64,000 bases of DNA from Prevotella conceptionensis 9403948 (GTDB lineage Bacteria > Bacteroidota > Bacteroidia > Bacteroidales > Bacteroidaceae): contig NZ_HE999454.1 of assembly GCF_000312305.1 (NCBI RefSeq), positions 5,530 to 69,529 of the forward strand, in the 5' to 3' direction. Numbering within the stretch: the stretch's first letter is position 1; the number at the start of each line of letters is the position of its first letter. The notes beneath the pieces are model-generated. The model was given only the letters and a program-made list of their open reading frames with translations, did no database searches and was not told the origin of the DNA. Below are positions 45,501 to 54,789 of the stretch, in pieces. The translations under genes were made by a program, and so were the position numbers.

Positions 45501-46906
45501 AATTCCATAAAAGAATAGGAAGGTTCAACATTCAACCTAAGGTCGTTACATAGTTTCAACCAAACTTGTGCACCTGTACGATAGCCCACATAGTTACCAC
45601 TATACGAGCCATAGTGCCACTCGTTTGCCAGTTTCTGTTGGCCATACTCGTAGCCGGCAAACAAGTTGAAACCTACATTACTATCCCAATCATATCCACG
45701 TTTAAAACCTAGGGGATTGAATAGCATGTCCAACACGACACCCCGAGTACCAATCATACTCCTAGTCTTTATATCACCACGCACAGGTCTATCCGCCCAA
45801 TCTGCATTGGAGACATGGAAACCTGCACGAAGACCAATAGCTGAGGATAACCACCATCCCATATACACATTACTACTCCAACCCAAGGTGCTCATGATAG
45901 GTAGGTTAGTGCGATTATGAAATGCTGCTCCTATACTATACTCAAAGAAGAACGGCTTACGCCATGGTTTCTTCATATACTCTTCGAGGAAGAATCGTTC
46001 GTTGTCATTGAAACGCCTTAGAAAACTACCCTTATCTCTCTCACTAGAAAGATTTGGCCATAAGTACCATATATACGACATGTTTATTCCGTATGCCAAG
46101 TCAAGGCTCTCAAAATCAGTGCCCTTCACAAGATCGTGCGTCCTTGTAGCCAATCTCAGATAAGGTTCAAAAGCCAATGAAGCATGCGGACTAGTCATAA
46201 TCTTGAACTGCATACCAAACCGGGCGTTGTACGACAAAGCCGAGTTTTCAGCATAATAAGGTACGAAAGTATTTTCCGTAGCATTCAATCTTGCTGTTTG
46301 CACTCCGACACCAATTGTACCTAACACGTTCAAAGGCCTGTCGGGACGGTTTCCCATCAAGTAGTTGCTAAAATTAAACAAATAATCAATTCCACCTCCC
46401 CAAGTACTATAGGTTGTTACTGACGAAAAGCCTAGAGCCGCCTTGGTGAACCCCCAAGACTTTTCGGCAAACAATCGAATGGTACTCATTGGACTGAGTT
46501 CCTTGGCTATACCTACATGAAGATTCGCTATGGGAGTATAGTCAAACTTATCATTAGGTAAGAAAGCTGATACACCACCGCCAAGCGTTACATAAGTATG
46601 GCTAAGGAAACCGCTATCAACAAATTGGTCGCCAGCATAACGGTGTCTTTTGTCCAGGACAAAACGAAGACCATTGTAACCTTTCGGGCGCGGAATACCC
46701 ATTACAGTATCCTGTTTGGTTTCCAACACCGAGTCGGGTAACATATTTTCCAAATCTTCCAAATCCATCTTCGCAGTATCTTGCTTTGCTATGGTATCAG
46801 GAACAGAAATATAGAAACGTTTGTTGAAAGGTTGAGAGCTAACCCACGCGCTGGCACACAATGGGAGTAGCCCTGCAAGCATTGCAACAAGGACTCTCTT
46901 TTTCAT
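42530..46906 (-). CDS. Giant outer-membrane protein with three tandem barrel modules
   Basis: The ATG at 46906 gives 1458 residues with a signal peptide (cleavage near CASA). After a barrel-like N-terminal part (about residues 85-290), three modules of about 370 residues follow, each with the same order of motifs. First comes FEYS/NVGPxW, then GxWLNSAxGxRGGxHxSNADW, DLMFNPxG, and GGGFGWNTxxxTWR. The module ends with xxSLDYQFNIxNAxAG, FYxHTxYRM and YVNSLNVGxxY. Modules start near 45958, 44776 and 43624 on the minus strand. The composition suggests outer-membrane beta strands, so the chain may form several barrels. No known family is recognised. Last gene of a five-gene run. Confidence 0.8.
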   Translation of the reverse strand: MKKRVLVAMLAGLLPLCASAWVSSQPFNKRFYISVPDTIAKQDTAKMDLEDLENMLPDSVLETKQDTVMGIPRPKGYNGLRFVLDKRHRYAGDQFVDSGFLSHTYVTLGGGVSAFLPNDKFDYTPIANLHVGIAKELSPMSTIRLFAEKSWGFTKAALGFSSVTTYSTWGGGIDYLFNFSNYLMGNRPDRPLNVLGTIGVGVQTARLNATENTFVPYYAENSALSYNARFGMQFKIMTSPHASLAFEPYLRLATRTHDLVKGTDFESLDLAYGINMSYIWYLWPNLSSERDKGSFLRRFNDNERFFLEEYMKKPWRKPFFFEYSIGAAFHNRTNLPIMSTLGWSSNVYMGWWLSSAIGLRAGFHVSNADWADRPVRGDIKTRSMIGTRGVVLDMLFNPLGFKRGYDWDSNVGFNLFAGYEYGQQKLANEWHYGSYSGNYVGYRTGAQVWLKLCNDLRLNVEPSYSFMELYNAVNERKQYDEIGLKLGLAVLFRDKAHREKLLIPVDSVPASMRMSPNRGFFIGMGFGWNTMVRAWRYTGGDDLALKNAEFFAGYNFDPFHGFRLSAEYLGDRIHTLNELGNGLNNENLQNMMLSLDYQFNIMNAFAGYNPYRRWNVYLYGGPTWARGDARQLAFNFGGMLTYSLTSSLALFYNHTVYRMPKGRYENNQIYGNDGTYVNSLNVGVLYTINQPIRDVLLGISQLTKSDYSRQPLTFEYSVGPSWYNNLPISTGSSLGYTANTYLGLWLNSAIGMRGGVHISNADWFHDLNEPRKNQLGLLAGTVDLMFNPLGIRGKYDWNMPVGFNLFMGTGLGKIRFVTSRMTAYETKFHEFRMGAQLWMKMTDDLRFNVEPTFSRMRGFEHGRVAKHVDELALKLGVSMILRDKADKDKTIELDSATQARVRSPHGLFFGGGFGWNTTVHTWRHTGRGFDLLKNGLLFAGYNFNEYHGVRLGGEYLYDYVWNDYNGPGIYEKQEFKNTMLSLDYQFNILNAIAGVRPGRRWEASLYLGPSLALGEKGTDLGWNFGGILSYQLTKELSVFYSHTVYRMEKNRYKTAQVYRTPGTYVNSLNVGIIYNMSGSLGDGVGSFTCDYEHKPVIFEYNVGPTWFNGLEVSRASSMGFTANANLGWWLNSALGVRGGIHVSNADWTNDASGEQRYLLRFYAGTLDLMFNPFGFQKKYDWNSTAGLNLFAGAGTGNIRFVTGQSSTHESKFNEWRLGTQIWLRLADNLRFNIEPTYSLLRGFEKVQSVAKTDELSLKFGLSLLLGKKLANKEDVSSSDASQIDYNPANGFYVAAGGGWNTTIHTWRTRGQETPFFKNALLFFGYRFGGYHGVRVSAEFMQDKVWEKSGAILEKKEFENKLYSLDYNFHLLNAIAGINPARRYDVSLYLGPSYVQSKAGNGLAWNLGGIISYNVSSKMALFYSHTIYRMDKKHYQSSQIYTKPGAIVNSLNVGLQYKF

Positions 46907-46939
46907 TGTATATCTTCTTAAAATCACATTCATACTCTA

Positions 46940-49345
46940 TCATTCAGAAGCCGTTTCTTGTGGAGCAGGCTTCACCATCATCATGTTAAACTTTTCCCTA
47001 TACAGGTCTTTTTTACTTTCAACATACGGATATCTCTTACGTATTTCATCCGTGATGTTACCATCAGTCTTGAAGAAACGTTCATAAAATGAAGGATCCA
47101 AATCAAAACAATGCTGGAAATAAGCCAAAAATCTAGGCGTATCGTTCGTTTGCATCTTGACCGCAGCTTCTGAGCCAAATTCCTTTATCAGATTCATGAA
47201 GTCGTTCTCTTGTTCGATGTCTGGGTTATTTGCAGCAATCACACCTTTAAGATACCATTTCTTAACCAGATTATCTGGCAAGGAGTCAACTAAAGGATTG
47301 AGCGACTCATAGGTGATACCTAGCTCAGGAGCTAATTCCACACTTAGTATAGCTCTATTGAGCGGATTCTGGTTCATCACAAAATTCAAAGCATTCGATG
47401 CCCTCTGCTCCTCTTCAGGAGTTTTGTTCTGTTTAAAGAACAGCGATTCGAGATCTATGAACATCTTTAGGTCATGGAATTTCTGAGTGTCTGGAAGTTT
47501 ATTAGCCAAATGTGCAGAATGGCTCAATTTTCTCGATTTCAAATACATAAGAGCCTGATTAGCAACAACCTCCTTAAAGTTCACAGTGTACATATAGGAA
47601 CTCTCAAAAGCAACAGGTCTTTGTACCTCAACTCCAGAGGACATATCTACGAATGGCTCTAACACAGAGAGGTTTACAGAATCCTGCTCTAACAGCTCTA
47701 TGGCTATACGGTTAGCCAAGTAGGCAGCAAAAGCACTGAACTTCGCAGTTTTTCTCGACATGTTCTCTTTATAGGCACGATGTGTCAACTTACGGAGTTC
47801 TACCGAGTCTGTAATCTGCGTAAAGAGGTTATAGTAATCACCATTCGAAAAATACTCTTCCCCACCAGGTCTGTACCTGTTGTCATTATAATATGCCCAT
47901 ACAGCTTCTTTGGGTTCCATTATCTTATTCCTTCGCAAAGTATATGTACTGCGCATCAAACGTTGGTTCTGCATAATTTCCTCTATTATAGGATTACTGG
48001 TCGTCATACGCTTTATGCCTACATAGTCTTTTGCCTTCGCATATTTTCGCAATTCGTCAGCTTCCGAAGCCTGACCTCTCTGCACTAATGAGTCTGCTAC
48101 ATCATCCCATGTATAAACCAGAGGCTCCTTAACCGTCAAACTAGCACTACGAATATGACTACCAACCATTGACAGAATCTTACGTGCCCTTTTCTTTGCT
48201 AATTCTATATTCAACGACAGCCCCCCCTCTGGAGATGCTGTACCTTGCACAGAGATATTCATCAAGGAAGTACCATAGGAACGAAGTTCTTCAATAAGAA
48301 AATCCAACGTTTTCTGGTTTTCTTCGTCAGTGGTCAACTCATCTTTACCTACCACAAAGGTTACTTGCAGATCTCGTGGTACCTCTAATAGTCTTGCCCT
48401 TACCGTCTCAAAGAAACGTGGATCTAGCTCTATGCGCTTTGCAGATGCACCTAAGTCAAGCATCTTCCAAGGGCGTCGGACGTTGTTAGTTCCCTCTTTG
48501 TTGTCATTAAAATACACATGAGTATAATCCTCCAAACTCAGCTTAGCTTTCCATTTATAGTTTTTGTCTATGTCCGGTTTGGGATACGTTATATCCCAAC
48601 TGAAACTAAATGGTGCATTTGACATCACATTGTCAGGAACATAATATGCGTGAAGCGAGTCGTTCCTTTCGTAACCAAAACTCTTACGTTTTATCTGATT
48701 CTGATGATACTTATCGCCTTCAAATACAAGCGGTTCAAGATATTGGATGGTATCTCCCGTATTGGTATTAACTGCAACCGGCTGGAATATCAACCTAGAA
48801 TGCTTAGTGGTATACCATGCTGGTAGAGATATGCCCACAGTCCATCGCATATTCTCACCATCGTCAACAGGTGGAACCTCTTTAAAGTCCACGCCTTGCT
48901 TCTTAGCAAATACATTAACGTTCTTGATGAGAATACCATCTGATCGAGATGGTGCGAAAACAATGTCATAATTGAGTTTCCCTCCTATGACGTCAACCAT
49001 TTTAAGAGCACCTTCGTTTATCAACAACATTGCTCCACCCACGGAAATGTCTGCTTCGAAGTGTCCTTCGTAGTCGGGAATCACCACATCATTACTTTTA
49101 ATTTTCACTATACTTCCTGACATACCATTCTGTGAATTGTATAACTGAGCCTGCTTACGTGCTTCAGCCTTATTGTCAAAGATATAAATAGGCACAGACA
49201 AAGGCATCTTACCAGAAATTTGCCCATTCGTTTCTTTCATAGATTTTGATACGCTACCAGTTATATGAATAGCCTGGGCAGACATTTTCAAAGTAAACAA
49301 CCCCAAAAACAGTAGCAAGATAAAAATCTTCTCTAGTTTCATCAT
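46940..49345 (-). CDS. Exported protein with OmpA-like domain
   Basis: The 801-residue protein has a signal peptide (cleavage near MSAQ). Residues 1-300 are beta-rich. Residues about 325-395 (LQVTFVVGKDELTTDEE, VQGTASPEGGLSLNIELAKKRA) match the OmpA-type peptidoglycan-binding fold (the usual ASPEG...N..LS..RA). The remaining 400 residues are helical with Asn/Leu-rich TPR-like stretches. It could link the neighbouring barrels to peptidoglycan. It lies 15 bases from the DUF3575 gene and 33 from the giant barrel gene. Confidence 0.72.
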   Translation of the reverse strand: MMKLEKIFILLLFLGLFTLKMSAQAIHITGSVSKSMKETNGQISGKMPLSVPIYIFDNKAEARKQAQLYNSQNGMSGSIVKIKSNDVVIPDYEGHFEADISVGGAMLLINEGALKMVDVIGGKLNYDIVFAPSRSDGILIKNVNVFAKKQGVDFKEVPPVDDGENMRWTVGISLPAWYTTKHSRLIFQPVAVNTNTGDTIQYLEPLVFEGDKYHQNQIKRKSFGYERNDSLHAYYVPDNVMSNAPFSFSWDITYPKPDIDKNYKWKAKLSLEDYTHVYFNDNKEGTNNVRRPWKMLDLGASAKRIELDPRFFETVRARLLEVPRDLQVTFVVGKDELTTDEENQKTLDFLIEELRSYGTSLMNISVQGTASPEGGLSLNIELAKKRARKILSMVGSHIRSASLTVKEPLVYTWDDVADSLVQRGQASEADELRKYAKAKDYVGIKRMTTSNPIIEEIMQNQRLMRSTYTLRRNKIMEPKEAVWAYYNDNRYRPGGEEYFSNGDYYNLFTQITDSVELRKLTHRAYKENMSRKTAKFSAFAAYLANRIAIELLEQDSVNLSVLEPFVDMSSGVEVQRPVAFESSYMYTVNFKEVVANQALMYLKSRKLSHSAHLANKLPDTQKFHDLKMFIDLESLFFKQNKTPEEEQRASNALNFVMNQNPLNRAILSVELAPELGITYESLNPLVDSLPDNLVKKWYLKGVIAANNPDIEQENDFMNLIKEFGSEAAVKMQTNDTPRFLAYFQHCFDLDPSFYERFFKTDGNITDEIRKRYPYVESKKDLYREKFNMMMVKPAPQETASE

Positions 49346-49360
49346 ATTTCCTCCTATTGT

Positions 49361-49930
49361 TTACCAAATTGTATACGATAAGGTTATGCCTAATTTAGTA
49401 GGCAAGATGCGATACTCCCAAAAGCCGTCCTTGGCTTGTGAATTGTCGTTTAGCAACAAATCATCACCATTAACCATAAATTCTTTATGGTGGGAAAAAA
49501 TCGCACCAACTCCCCCATGAAAGTCAAGATTCCATCTTTTAGACAGTGAAATGACATATCCAAATGTCATTCCGCCTCCCCAAGCCGTTCCATCGTACTT
49601 CCTGTTTCCCCATGTAATGGAATAGTCAGCCGCTAAAAGGCCTATACCCACATAATGGTGATACATTGGGCGACCACCGAAATAATATTTGAATTCAGGT
49701 TGTACCCCAATTGCCCTCATGCCTTTGTGGAAGTACGGCTTATTATTGCCAAAAACACTTAATCCAAGTGTTGTGTGATTACCTACGGTTATCTCAGCAC
49801 CCAAATTGTATGTTTGCGTGGATAGCAACAGAAGGTTAGAGTTGACGGCAAAGGTCTGCGCCTGCATTTGGGTGAACAATCCAACAAGCAAGAACAGAAG
49901 TAGTCCTATTTTTTTAGTTACCATTTTCAT
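49361..49930 (-). CDS. DUF3575-family outer-membrane protein
   Basis: The 189-residue exported protein has a signal peptide (cleavage near QAQT), then VNSNLLLLSTQTYNLGAEITVGNHTTLGLSVF and HHYVGIGLLAADYSI, matching DUF3575. This is a small barrel family of Bacteroidetes often found near fimbria or surface clusters. Two DUF3575-type genes stand side by side here. Role unknown. Confidence 0.78.
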   Translation of the reverse strand: MKMVTKKIGLLLFLLVGLFTQMQAQTFAVNSNLLLLSTQTYNLGAEITVGNHTTLGLSVFGNNKPYFHKGMRAIGVQPEFKYYFGGRPMYHHYVGIGLLAADYSITWGNRKYDGTAWGGGMTFGYVISLSKRWNLDFHGGVGAIFSHHKEFMVNGDDLLLNDNSQAKDGFWEYRILPTKLGITLSYTIW

Positions 49931-49946
49931 AATTATTCCTTATTAG

Positions 49947-51677
49947 TCAATTTTGTGAGAAACTATCCCCAAAGGCACATAGCGCATTTCTATCTATCTG
50001 CCCTAGATACACACCAGAATAGGAACTGTATCCAATGGAATTCAGGTTCTTCAACATGTTTGCATCAAAGAATGGACACAAACTTCTACGCGAGTCTTTT
50101 TCACAGACCAATACTTTGGCTTCACTAACATGTTTCACTATGCCAGATTCTGCCTTTTCTTTGTTATCAGAGTTGTCAGAGCCTTCTTCTGATTTCCCAT
50201 TCTCACCAGAAGGCTTAGCTTCTGGTGATTCATGGTCTTCTTTCGTTTCAGATTTTTTCTCCTCCGCCCGTTTCTCTTCGGTTACAGGTTTCTCTGTACT
50301 TTGCCCATCGTCCTTAGATTTGCTCTCAGGATTTTCCTTAGATTGTCCATCTTTTTCTTCCTTAGGCAAAGCCGTATCCTCTACTTGTGGCGTTTGAGAT
50401 GTGTCAACATCTTCTTGCGGAGCAGAACTATCAGACTTTTTCTTATCAGCTTCGCTCTGCTGTTTTTCCATTTTTTGAGCGACTTTAATGGAATCTGCAG
50501 TACGTTTAGCGTTCTCACGTTCCATTGCTTTCTGCTCTTTAAGTTCACGTGCACGCTCTTGAGCAGCGTACTTCAAGGAATCGGCAGTTCGTTTAGCATT
50601 TTCTTTTTCTTCAAGTTGCCTAGCTTTCTCTGCGAATTTAAGGGAATCAGCTGTAATTTTAGCATTAGCCTTGTCTTCCATCGCTTTAATTCTTGCAGCT
50701 TCTTTCAGAGAATCTGCTCGGTGTTTCGCTTCTTCACGTTCAACGGCCTGTTTTTCTTTCAGAGCCTTATTCTCTTGCCTAATAGAATCCTGCGTATATG
50801 CCCTTTCTATTTCAAGGCGTTGCTCTTCAAACCTCCGTTCATAATCAGCTTTAGCAAGCGAATCCATCTTTATGCGCTTCTCTTTCGCTTGTACAGTATG
50901 TACGCTGTCCCTTCTGATCTTTTCTTTCTCAACGGCCAAGCGATAATCATTATCAATCAAATTCCGATTCTTATATCTGTTAGCCAGTTTTGTACCAAAG
51001 TGGTAAACAAAAGACACATGAACTACGTCTACGGAAGCAGCATAAACCCAAGGGTTAAAAGTCAGTTTGTATCCTGTATCTCTTGTTGTCCGAGAATAGT
51101 AATACTTACCACCCTTGTAAAGTCGCGTATAATCATGCATATCAGCGAAGACAACACCAGGGCTAAATCCCAATTCCAGGTCTAGGCTTGCTCCATTTGT
51201 ATAGCCATAAACCTGCGTGACCATTCCGACCATCAGACCGCCAACGAATGAGTTACCTTTCTTTCCTATATCACTGAACTTGATGTCAAAAGAGTTTGCA
51301 CCTCCATACAATCCGATATAGTAAGCTCGTTTAGGCATTTTAGCATGCCAATACTTACGCACTTCGGCACGAGCTCCAAAAATGTCATACACATAATACG
51401 ATTTCGTACGTGTGTTAACATCCCAGTTTGCACGTCCATACACACCAACAGTCCATTGGTTCCAGTTTTTATTCCCTAAGGAAAATTCAAGTCCCAAGTT
51501 TGGCGTCAAGGTCAACCACCCGACAGCATCCGTTTTCAAATTGAAACGGTTTTGAAGTTCCATGGTATCCACCTTGTTGTAATATAGTTGATTGCCCTGA
51601 CCCAAGGCTCCTGTCACTCCAACGAAGAGCTGGACTGTCAGTGCAAGTATCAGTTTATATCCTTTCATATTCATCAT
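49947..51677 (-). CDS. DUF3575-like barrel fused to a long charged coiled coil
   Basis: The 576-residue protein has a signal peptide, a barrel-like part (about residues 30-240, FNLKTDAVGWLTLTPNLGLEFSLG), and then a long Lys/Glu/Ala helix (about 245-400) with repeated NAKRTADSLKxA units. A low-complexity stretch of Glu/Lys/Ser follows (about 400-510), then a C-terminal piece with Cys (VLVCEKDS). The tail could extend through the periplasm to the peptidoglycan or to the TPR protein. Residue positions are approximate. Confidence 0.7.
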   Translation of the reverse strand: MMNMKGYKLILALTVQLFVGVTGALGQGNQLYYNKVDTMELQNRFNLKTDAVGWLTLTPNLGLEFSLGNKNWNQWTVGVYGRANWDVNTRTKSYYVYDIFGARAEVRKYWHAKMPKRAYYIGLYGGANSFDIKFSDIGKKGNSFVGGLMVGMVTQVYGYTNGASLDLELGFSPGVVFADMHDYTRLYKGGKYYYSRTTRDTGYKLTFNPWVYAASVDVVHVSFVYHFGTKLANRYKNRNLIDNDYRLAVEKEKIRRDSVHTVQAKEKRIKMDSLAKADYERRFEEQRLEIERAYTQDSIRQENKALKEKQAVEREEAKHRADSLKEAARIKAMEDKANAKITADSLKFAEKARQLEEKENAKRTADSLKYAAQERARELKEQKAMERENAKRTADSIKVAQKMEKQQSEADKKKSDSSAPQEDVDTSQTPQVEDTALPKEEKDGQSKENPESKSKDDGQSTEKPVTEEKRAEEKKSETKEDHESPEAKPSGENGKSEEGSDNSDNKEKAESGIVKHVSEAKVLVCEKDSRRSLCPFFDANMLKNLNSIGYSSYSGVYLGQIDRNALCAFGDSFSQN

Positions 51678-51708
51678 AACATATAGTTGTCAACTGTGCA
51701 TTGTCAAA

Positions 51709-53136
51709 TTACTTTCCTTTTGTTGCCACAACCTGCTTAGCAAAATCATCTTCTGGATCCAATGCTAACACCTTCTCTGCGTATTCAACAGAAGAATTCA
51801 TTTCCTTCTTTATATAATAATAATAAGAGAGTTGTTTATAACATTCGATAAGATGGTCTTTATTGCTCCCACTCTTTTCAAGTAGTTCTGCAGCCTTCGA
51901 GAAATAAGGTTTTGCCAATCCCTTTGTGTACTCGGGGTCAAGCATGGCATTGGCATTACCCTGCCAATAAAATCCGAGATAGCTGTTTGGGCGTAGCGTT
52001 GCAACTTGACCAAACAAATCTGCGGCGTGTTCGATAGCCTTGGTTTGTTCCTCGGTTCTTTTCTCATTCTCTTTGACGTAAGTTCCCTTTCTCCAATACA
52101 GCCTGCCCAACTGGAAGATTTCGTAAGCCCGATTATCGCTGGTATCTTTCAAGTTGGAAACATACTGTTCATAATACTTGATGGCATTGTCGTAATCATG
52201 TATTCGGCTATATGCGTCAGAAATCTGTTTGTGAATTCCAGGGATATTCCCATTCTTTTGTAGAGCGACATTAAATTGTTGTATCGCTTCCTGCGTTCTT
52301 CCTAGTCCACTCAATGCATAACCATAATATATATAGTCTTGGTATTGAGGTTTAGTATCCTTACTATTGTTAAACAAATCGTTAGCGTTACTGATAGCCG
52401 TATCGAAATGTTGCAGTTCGGTATTGTTGTACAAGAGTAACCTATTAAACACAGGGTCTTTTGAGGCCCTTTTATGCCCCAATGTGGCAAGGTCTAAGGA
52501 TTGCGAATAATCCTTCTTTATATACAAACTTAGAGAGTACTGCATCAATTCCTTATCATTCAGAGAATCGATACCAATACTCTTATAGGCGGCAATTGCA
52601 TTTGTAAGGTCGTTTGCAGTATAATACACTTCGGCCATCATCCTCTGTACATTTAGGTCAGGTCGGTTTCTTTTCAAGGCATTAAGCGTTTCTATGGACT
52701 TGTTGATTTCTTTCGCTTTCAACAACTCTGCCAACTTGTAATACGCATCCGGGTCTTTGCGGTCAAAATACATAGCCCTCCTATAATAAAATTGTGCGGA
52801 GTCGGGCCTATTCCTAGCCTTTGCAATATCTCCGCCTAGATTTAAGGCTTTTGTGGTAATACGCCTACACCTTTGGGCTAGATAAAAATAATGGGTGGCT
52901 TCATCCAATTGCCCAGCTCTAAGGTAAAGCGTACCGAGACCAGCCAACAAGGCTCCGTCTTCTTTATGTTTACTTGCGAATTTCTCCGCGCTACTCTTAG
53001 CTGCGTCAGGGCTGCTTGTAAGTAACGTAGCAATCACCTGCAAATCGTCATTATACGAAAAATAGTCCTGCGAGAAGACAGGAAGACTAATCATAGCACA
53101 GAAAACAAACGCCAGCCACTTTTTAGTCATACTCAT
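51709..53136 (-). CDS. Exported TPR-repeat protein
   Basis: The 475-residue protein has a signal peptide (cleavage near VFSQ) and at least six TPR-like repeats, seen as A-x-x-Y-Y motifs such as LDEATHYFYLAQRC, PDSAQFYYRRAM, TQEAIQQFNVALQK and YDNAIKYYEQYV. TPR proteins of this type scaffold outer-membrane or secretion complexes. It starts the five-gene run and lies 31 bases ahead of the DUF3575-coil gene. Confidence 0.82.
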   Translation of the reverse strand: MSMTKKWLAFVFCAMISLPVFSQDYFSYNDDLQVIATLLTSSPDAAKSSAEKFASKHKEDGALLAGLGTLYLRAGQLDEATHYFYLAQRCRRITTKALNLGGDIAKARNRPDSAQFYYRRAMYFDRKDPDAYYKLAELLKAKEINKSIETLNALKRNRPDLNVQRMMAEVYYTANDLTNAIAAYKSIGIDSLNDKELMQYSLSLYIKKDYSQSLDLATLGHKRASKDPVFNRLLLYNNTELQHFDTAISNANDLFNNSKDTKPQYQDYIYYGYALSGLGRTQEAIQQFNVALQKNGNIPGIHKQISDAYSRIHDYDNAIKYYEQYVSNLKDTSDNRAYEIFQLGRLYWRKGTYVKENEKRTEEQTKAIEHAADLFGQVATLRPNSYLGFYWQGNANAMLDPEYTKGLAKPYFSKAAELLEKSGSNKDHLIECYKQLSYYYYIKKEMNSSVEYAEKVLALDPEDDFAKQVVATKGK

Positions 53137-53407
53137 AATTATTTGATCACCATTAATTTAATAACAGACTGTCGACTAATGACAGGACTGTGCACACTAT
53201 ATTATCAAGGCACTTCACTCCAATTCTCCTTGCAAAGTAAGCAGGAAGTTCATTATTTCGTCAGCAGCAATATTCCATACTGTCAACCCTGCCATAAAAC
53301 AAGGCAAACAACAAAAGAAGAATTATAAACGTAAGATATTAGCTACACAACAAAACGAATAGTTCTTCGTTGTCATTTAGATTATTAACGTCTTTTTGAA
53401 GATAGGC

Positions 53408-53444
53408 CAGGGCCATCTGAAAGTCACGACTCCAAACGGCCCTG
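53408..53444 (-). terminator. Possible terminator after the Ala-rich gene
   Basis: CAGGGCC/GGCCCTG (7 base pairs, 23-base loop) lies about 60 bases past the stop. The long loop weakens the call. The 369-base gap 53137-53505 otherwise shows no gene. Confidence 0.4.
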
Positions 53445-53505
53445 ACGTCTCATCTCACAACAGGAAATGTTATCCTATCGTTGTGGTTTAAAGATACAAA
53501 GAGCT

Positions 53506-54087
53506 TTAATTTGTTGACTTTGCTTTTTCAATAGCAGCGTTTGCGGTCTCGATTGCAGCAGCGGCGTCAGCACCAGCCTTAGCCAGCTCAGCCTTAGCTT
53601 TGTCAACCTCGGCCTTAGCCTTAGCAGCTTCTGCTGCAACTTTGGCCGTCATTTCCTTTGCTTTTGCTGCTTCCGTACGAGCTTTAAGCGCAGTAGCCTT
53701 GCAAGCATTTGCATTAGCGATAGCCTTTTCCGTTTCGGCCTTAGCTTGGTTGGCAGCTTCTACGGCCTTCTGGGCCTCAGCCTCAGCAGCTTCGGCATCA
53801 GCACGTGCCTGTTCGGATTCAGCCTTTGCTTTTTCCGAATCCATTCTCGCTTTCTCTGCTTCTACCTTGGCCTTAGCTGCTATGACTTTAGCTTTTGCTG
53901 CTTCGGCTTTTTGTTTTGCAGCTTCTGCTGCAGCTCTTGCTGCATCGCTCTTGGCCTTCTGAGCGTCAGCTACGGCCCTTTGGGCATCCGCCACTGCAGA
54001 CCCTTGGTTTTCAGACTGAGCAGAGGCACTCATAACCGAGACAAATGCTACGGCTACAATAGACAAGATACACCTTCTCATTTTCAT
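53506..54087 (-). CDS. Exported alanine-rich coiled-coil protein
   Basis: The 193-residue protein has a signal peptide (cleavage near ASAQ), then an almost uninterrupted helix of Ala/Lys/Glu with repeats such as AEAAKAKAEA and A-D-A-Q-K-A. The pattern resembles TolA or Lpp-like coils. A single Cys is near residue 122. It has its own promoter and terminator and is divided from the five-gene run by 369 bases. It could be a periplasmic spacer or tether, and low complexity prevents homology assignment. Confidence 0.72.
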   Translation of the reverse strand: MKMRRCILSIVAVAFVSVMSASAQSENQGSAVADAQRAVADAQKAKSDAARAAAEAAKQKAEAAKAKVIAAKAKVEAEKARMDSEKAKAESEQARADAEAAEAEAQKAVEAANQAKAETEKAIANANACKATALKARTEAAKAKEMTAKVAAEAAKAKAEVDKAKAELAKAGADAAAAIETANAAIEKAKSTN

Positions 54088-54185
54088 ATTTCCTTAATAT
54101 TAAATATAAAATATAACACGATTGGCATGTCAATCATGGTAATAAATTTAATTTAAACGAACATGCCCGTTTACTATTTCTGATG

Positions 54186-54214
54186 CAAAATTACAAAAAA
54201 AAGAAACACCCAAA
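54186..54214 (-). promoter_or_regulatory. Promoter of the alanine-rich protein gene
   Basis: On the minus strand TTTG (54214-54211) and TAATTTTG (54193-54186) are 17 bases apart. Confidence 0.55.
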
Positions 54215-54789
54215 AGAAAATCAAGAAAATAATGTAAATTATTCGGTATTTCTGTTGTAAAACATGTTAAAACGAATAAGATATTATAAAAGTAATAATA
54301 TAACAGAAAAATAGAACAACAAAATACTGATTGACAGTGGGATAAACAGCATGCTAATTGAGAAAAGAGAGGTAATTGCCCAATAAAGATACATATATAA
54401 AGATACCATAAACGTAAAATATAACCACAATCAACTAGATAACAAGTGGTTATATGCTATTCTTAACAAGGAGCAAGAAACGCACAATAGAGTAAGCCCA
54501 GCTCTACACCAACCAAAAAACAGTTTCACCAATGGTAAGAAACAAGTTGTTTAGCCTTTTGAGCACTTCTGAATTAACATTAACCAATCGCCTTTATTAG
54601 TCATTAAACGACACCACTAGAGTCCAGGAAAATCACTAACCATTGTACAATACACCTTTTAATACACAATAAAACCGTCTTAACCTTTAATATTCCTATA
54701 AATTGAGAGGTGTTTGTAATCTTTGTGATGCCAACACAAGATAAACACTCCTCTCATATACGAAGTACAACACAAATCAACTTACTGGC

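Noticed and set aside
50232-51185. 317-codon plus-strand frame
   Set aside because: It is the antisense of the charged coiled-coil gene; the Phe/Leu/Ser-rich product is typical of reading Lys/Glu codons backwards.
53143-53328. 61-codon plus-strand frame upstream of the TPR gene
   Set aside because: It lies in the leader region of the opposite-strand operon and has no recognisable features.
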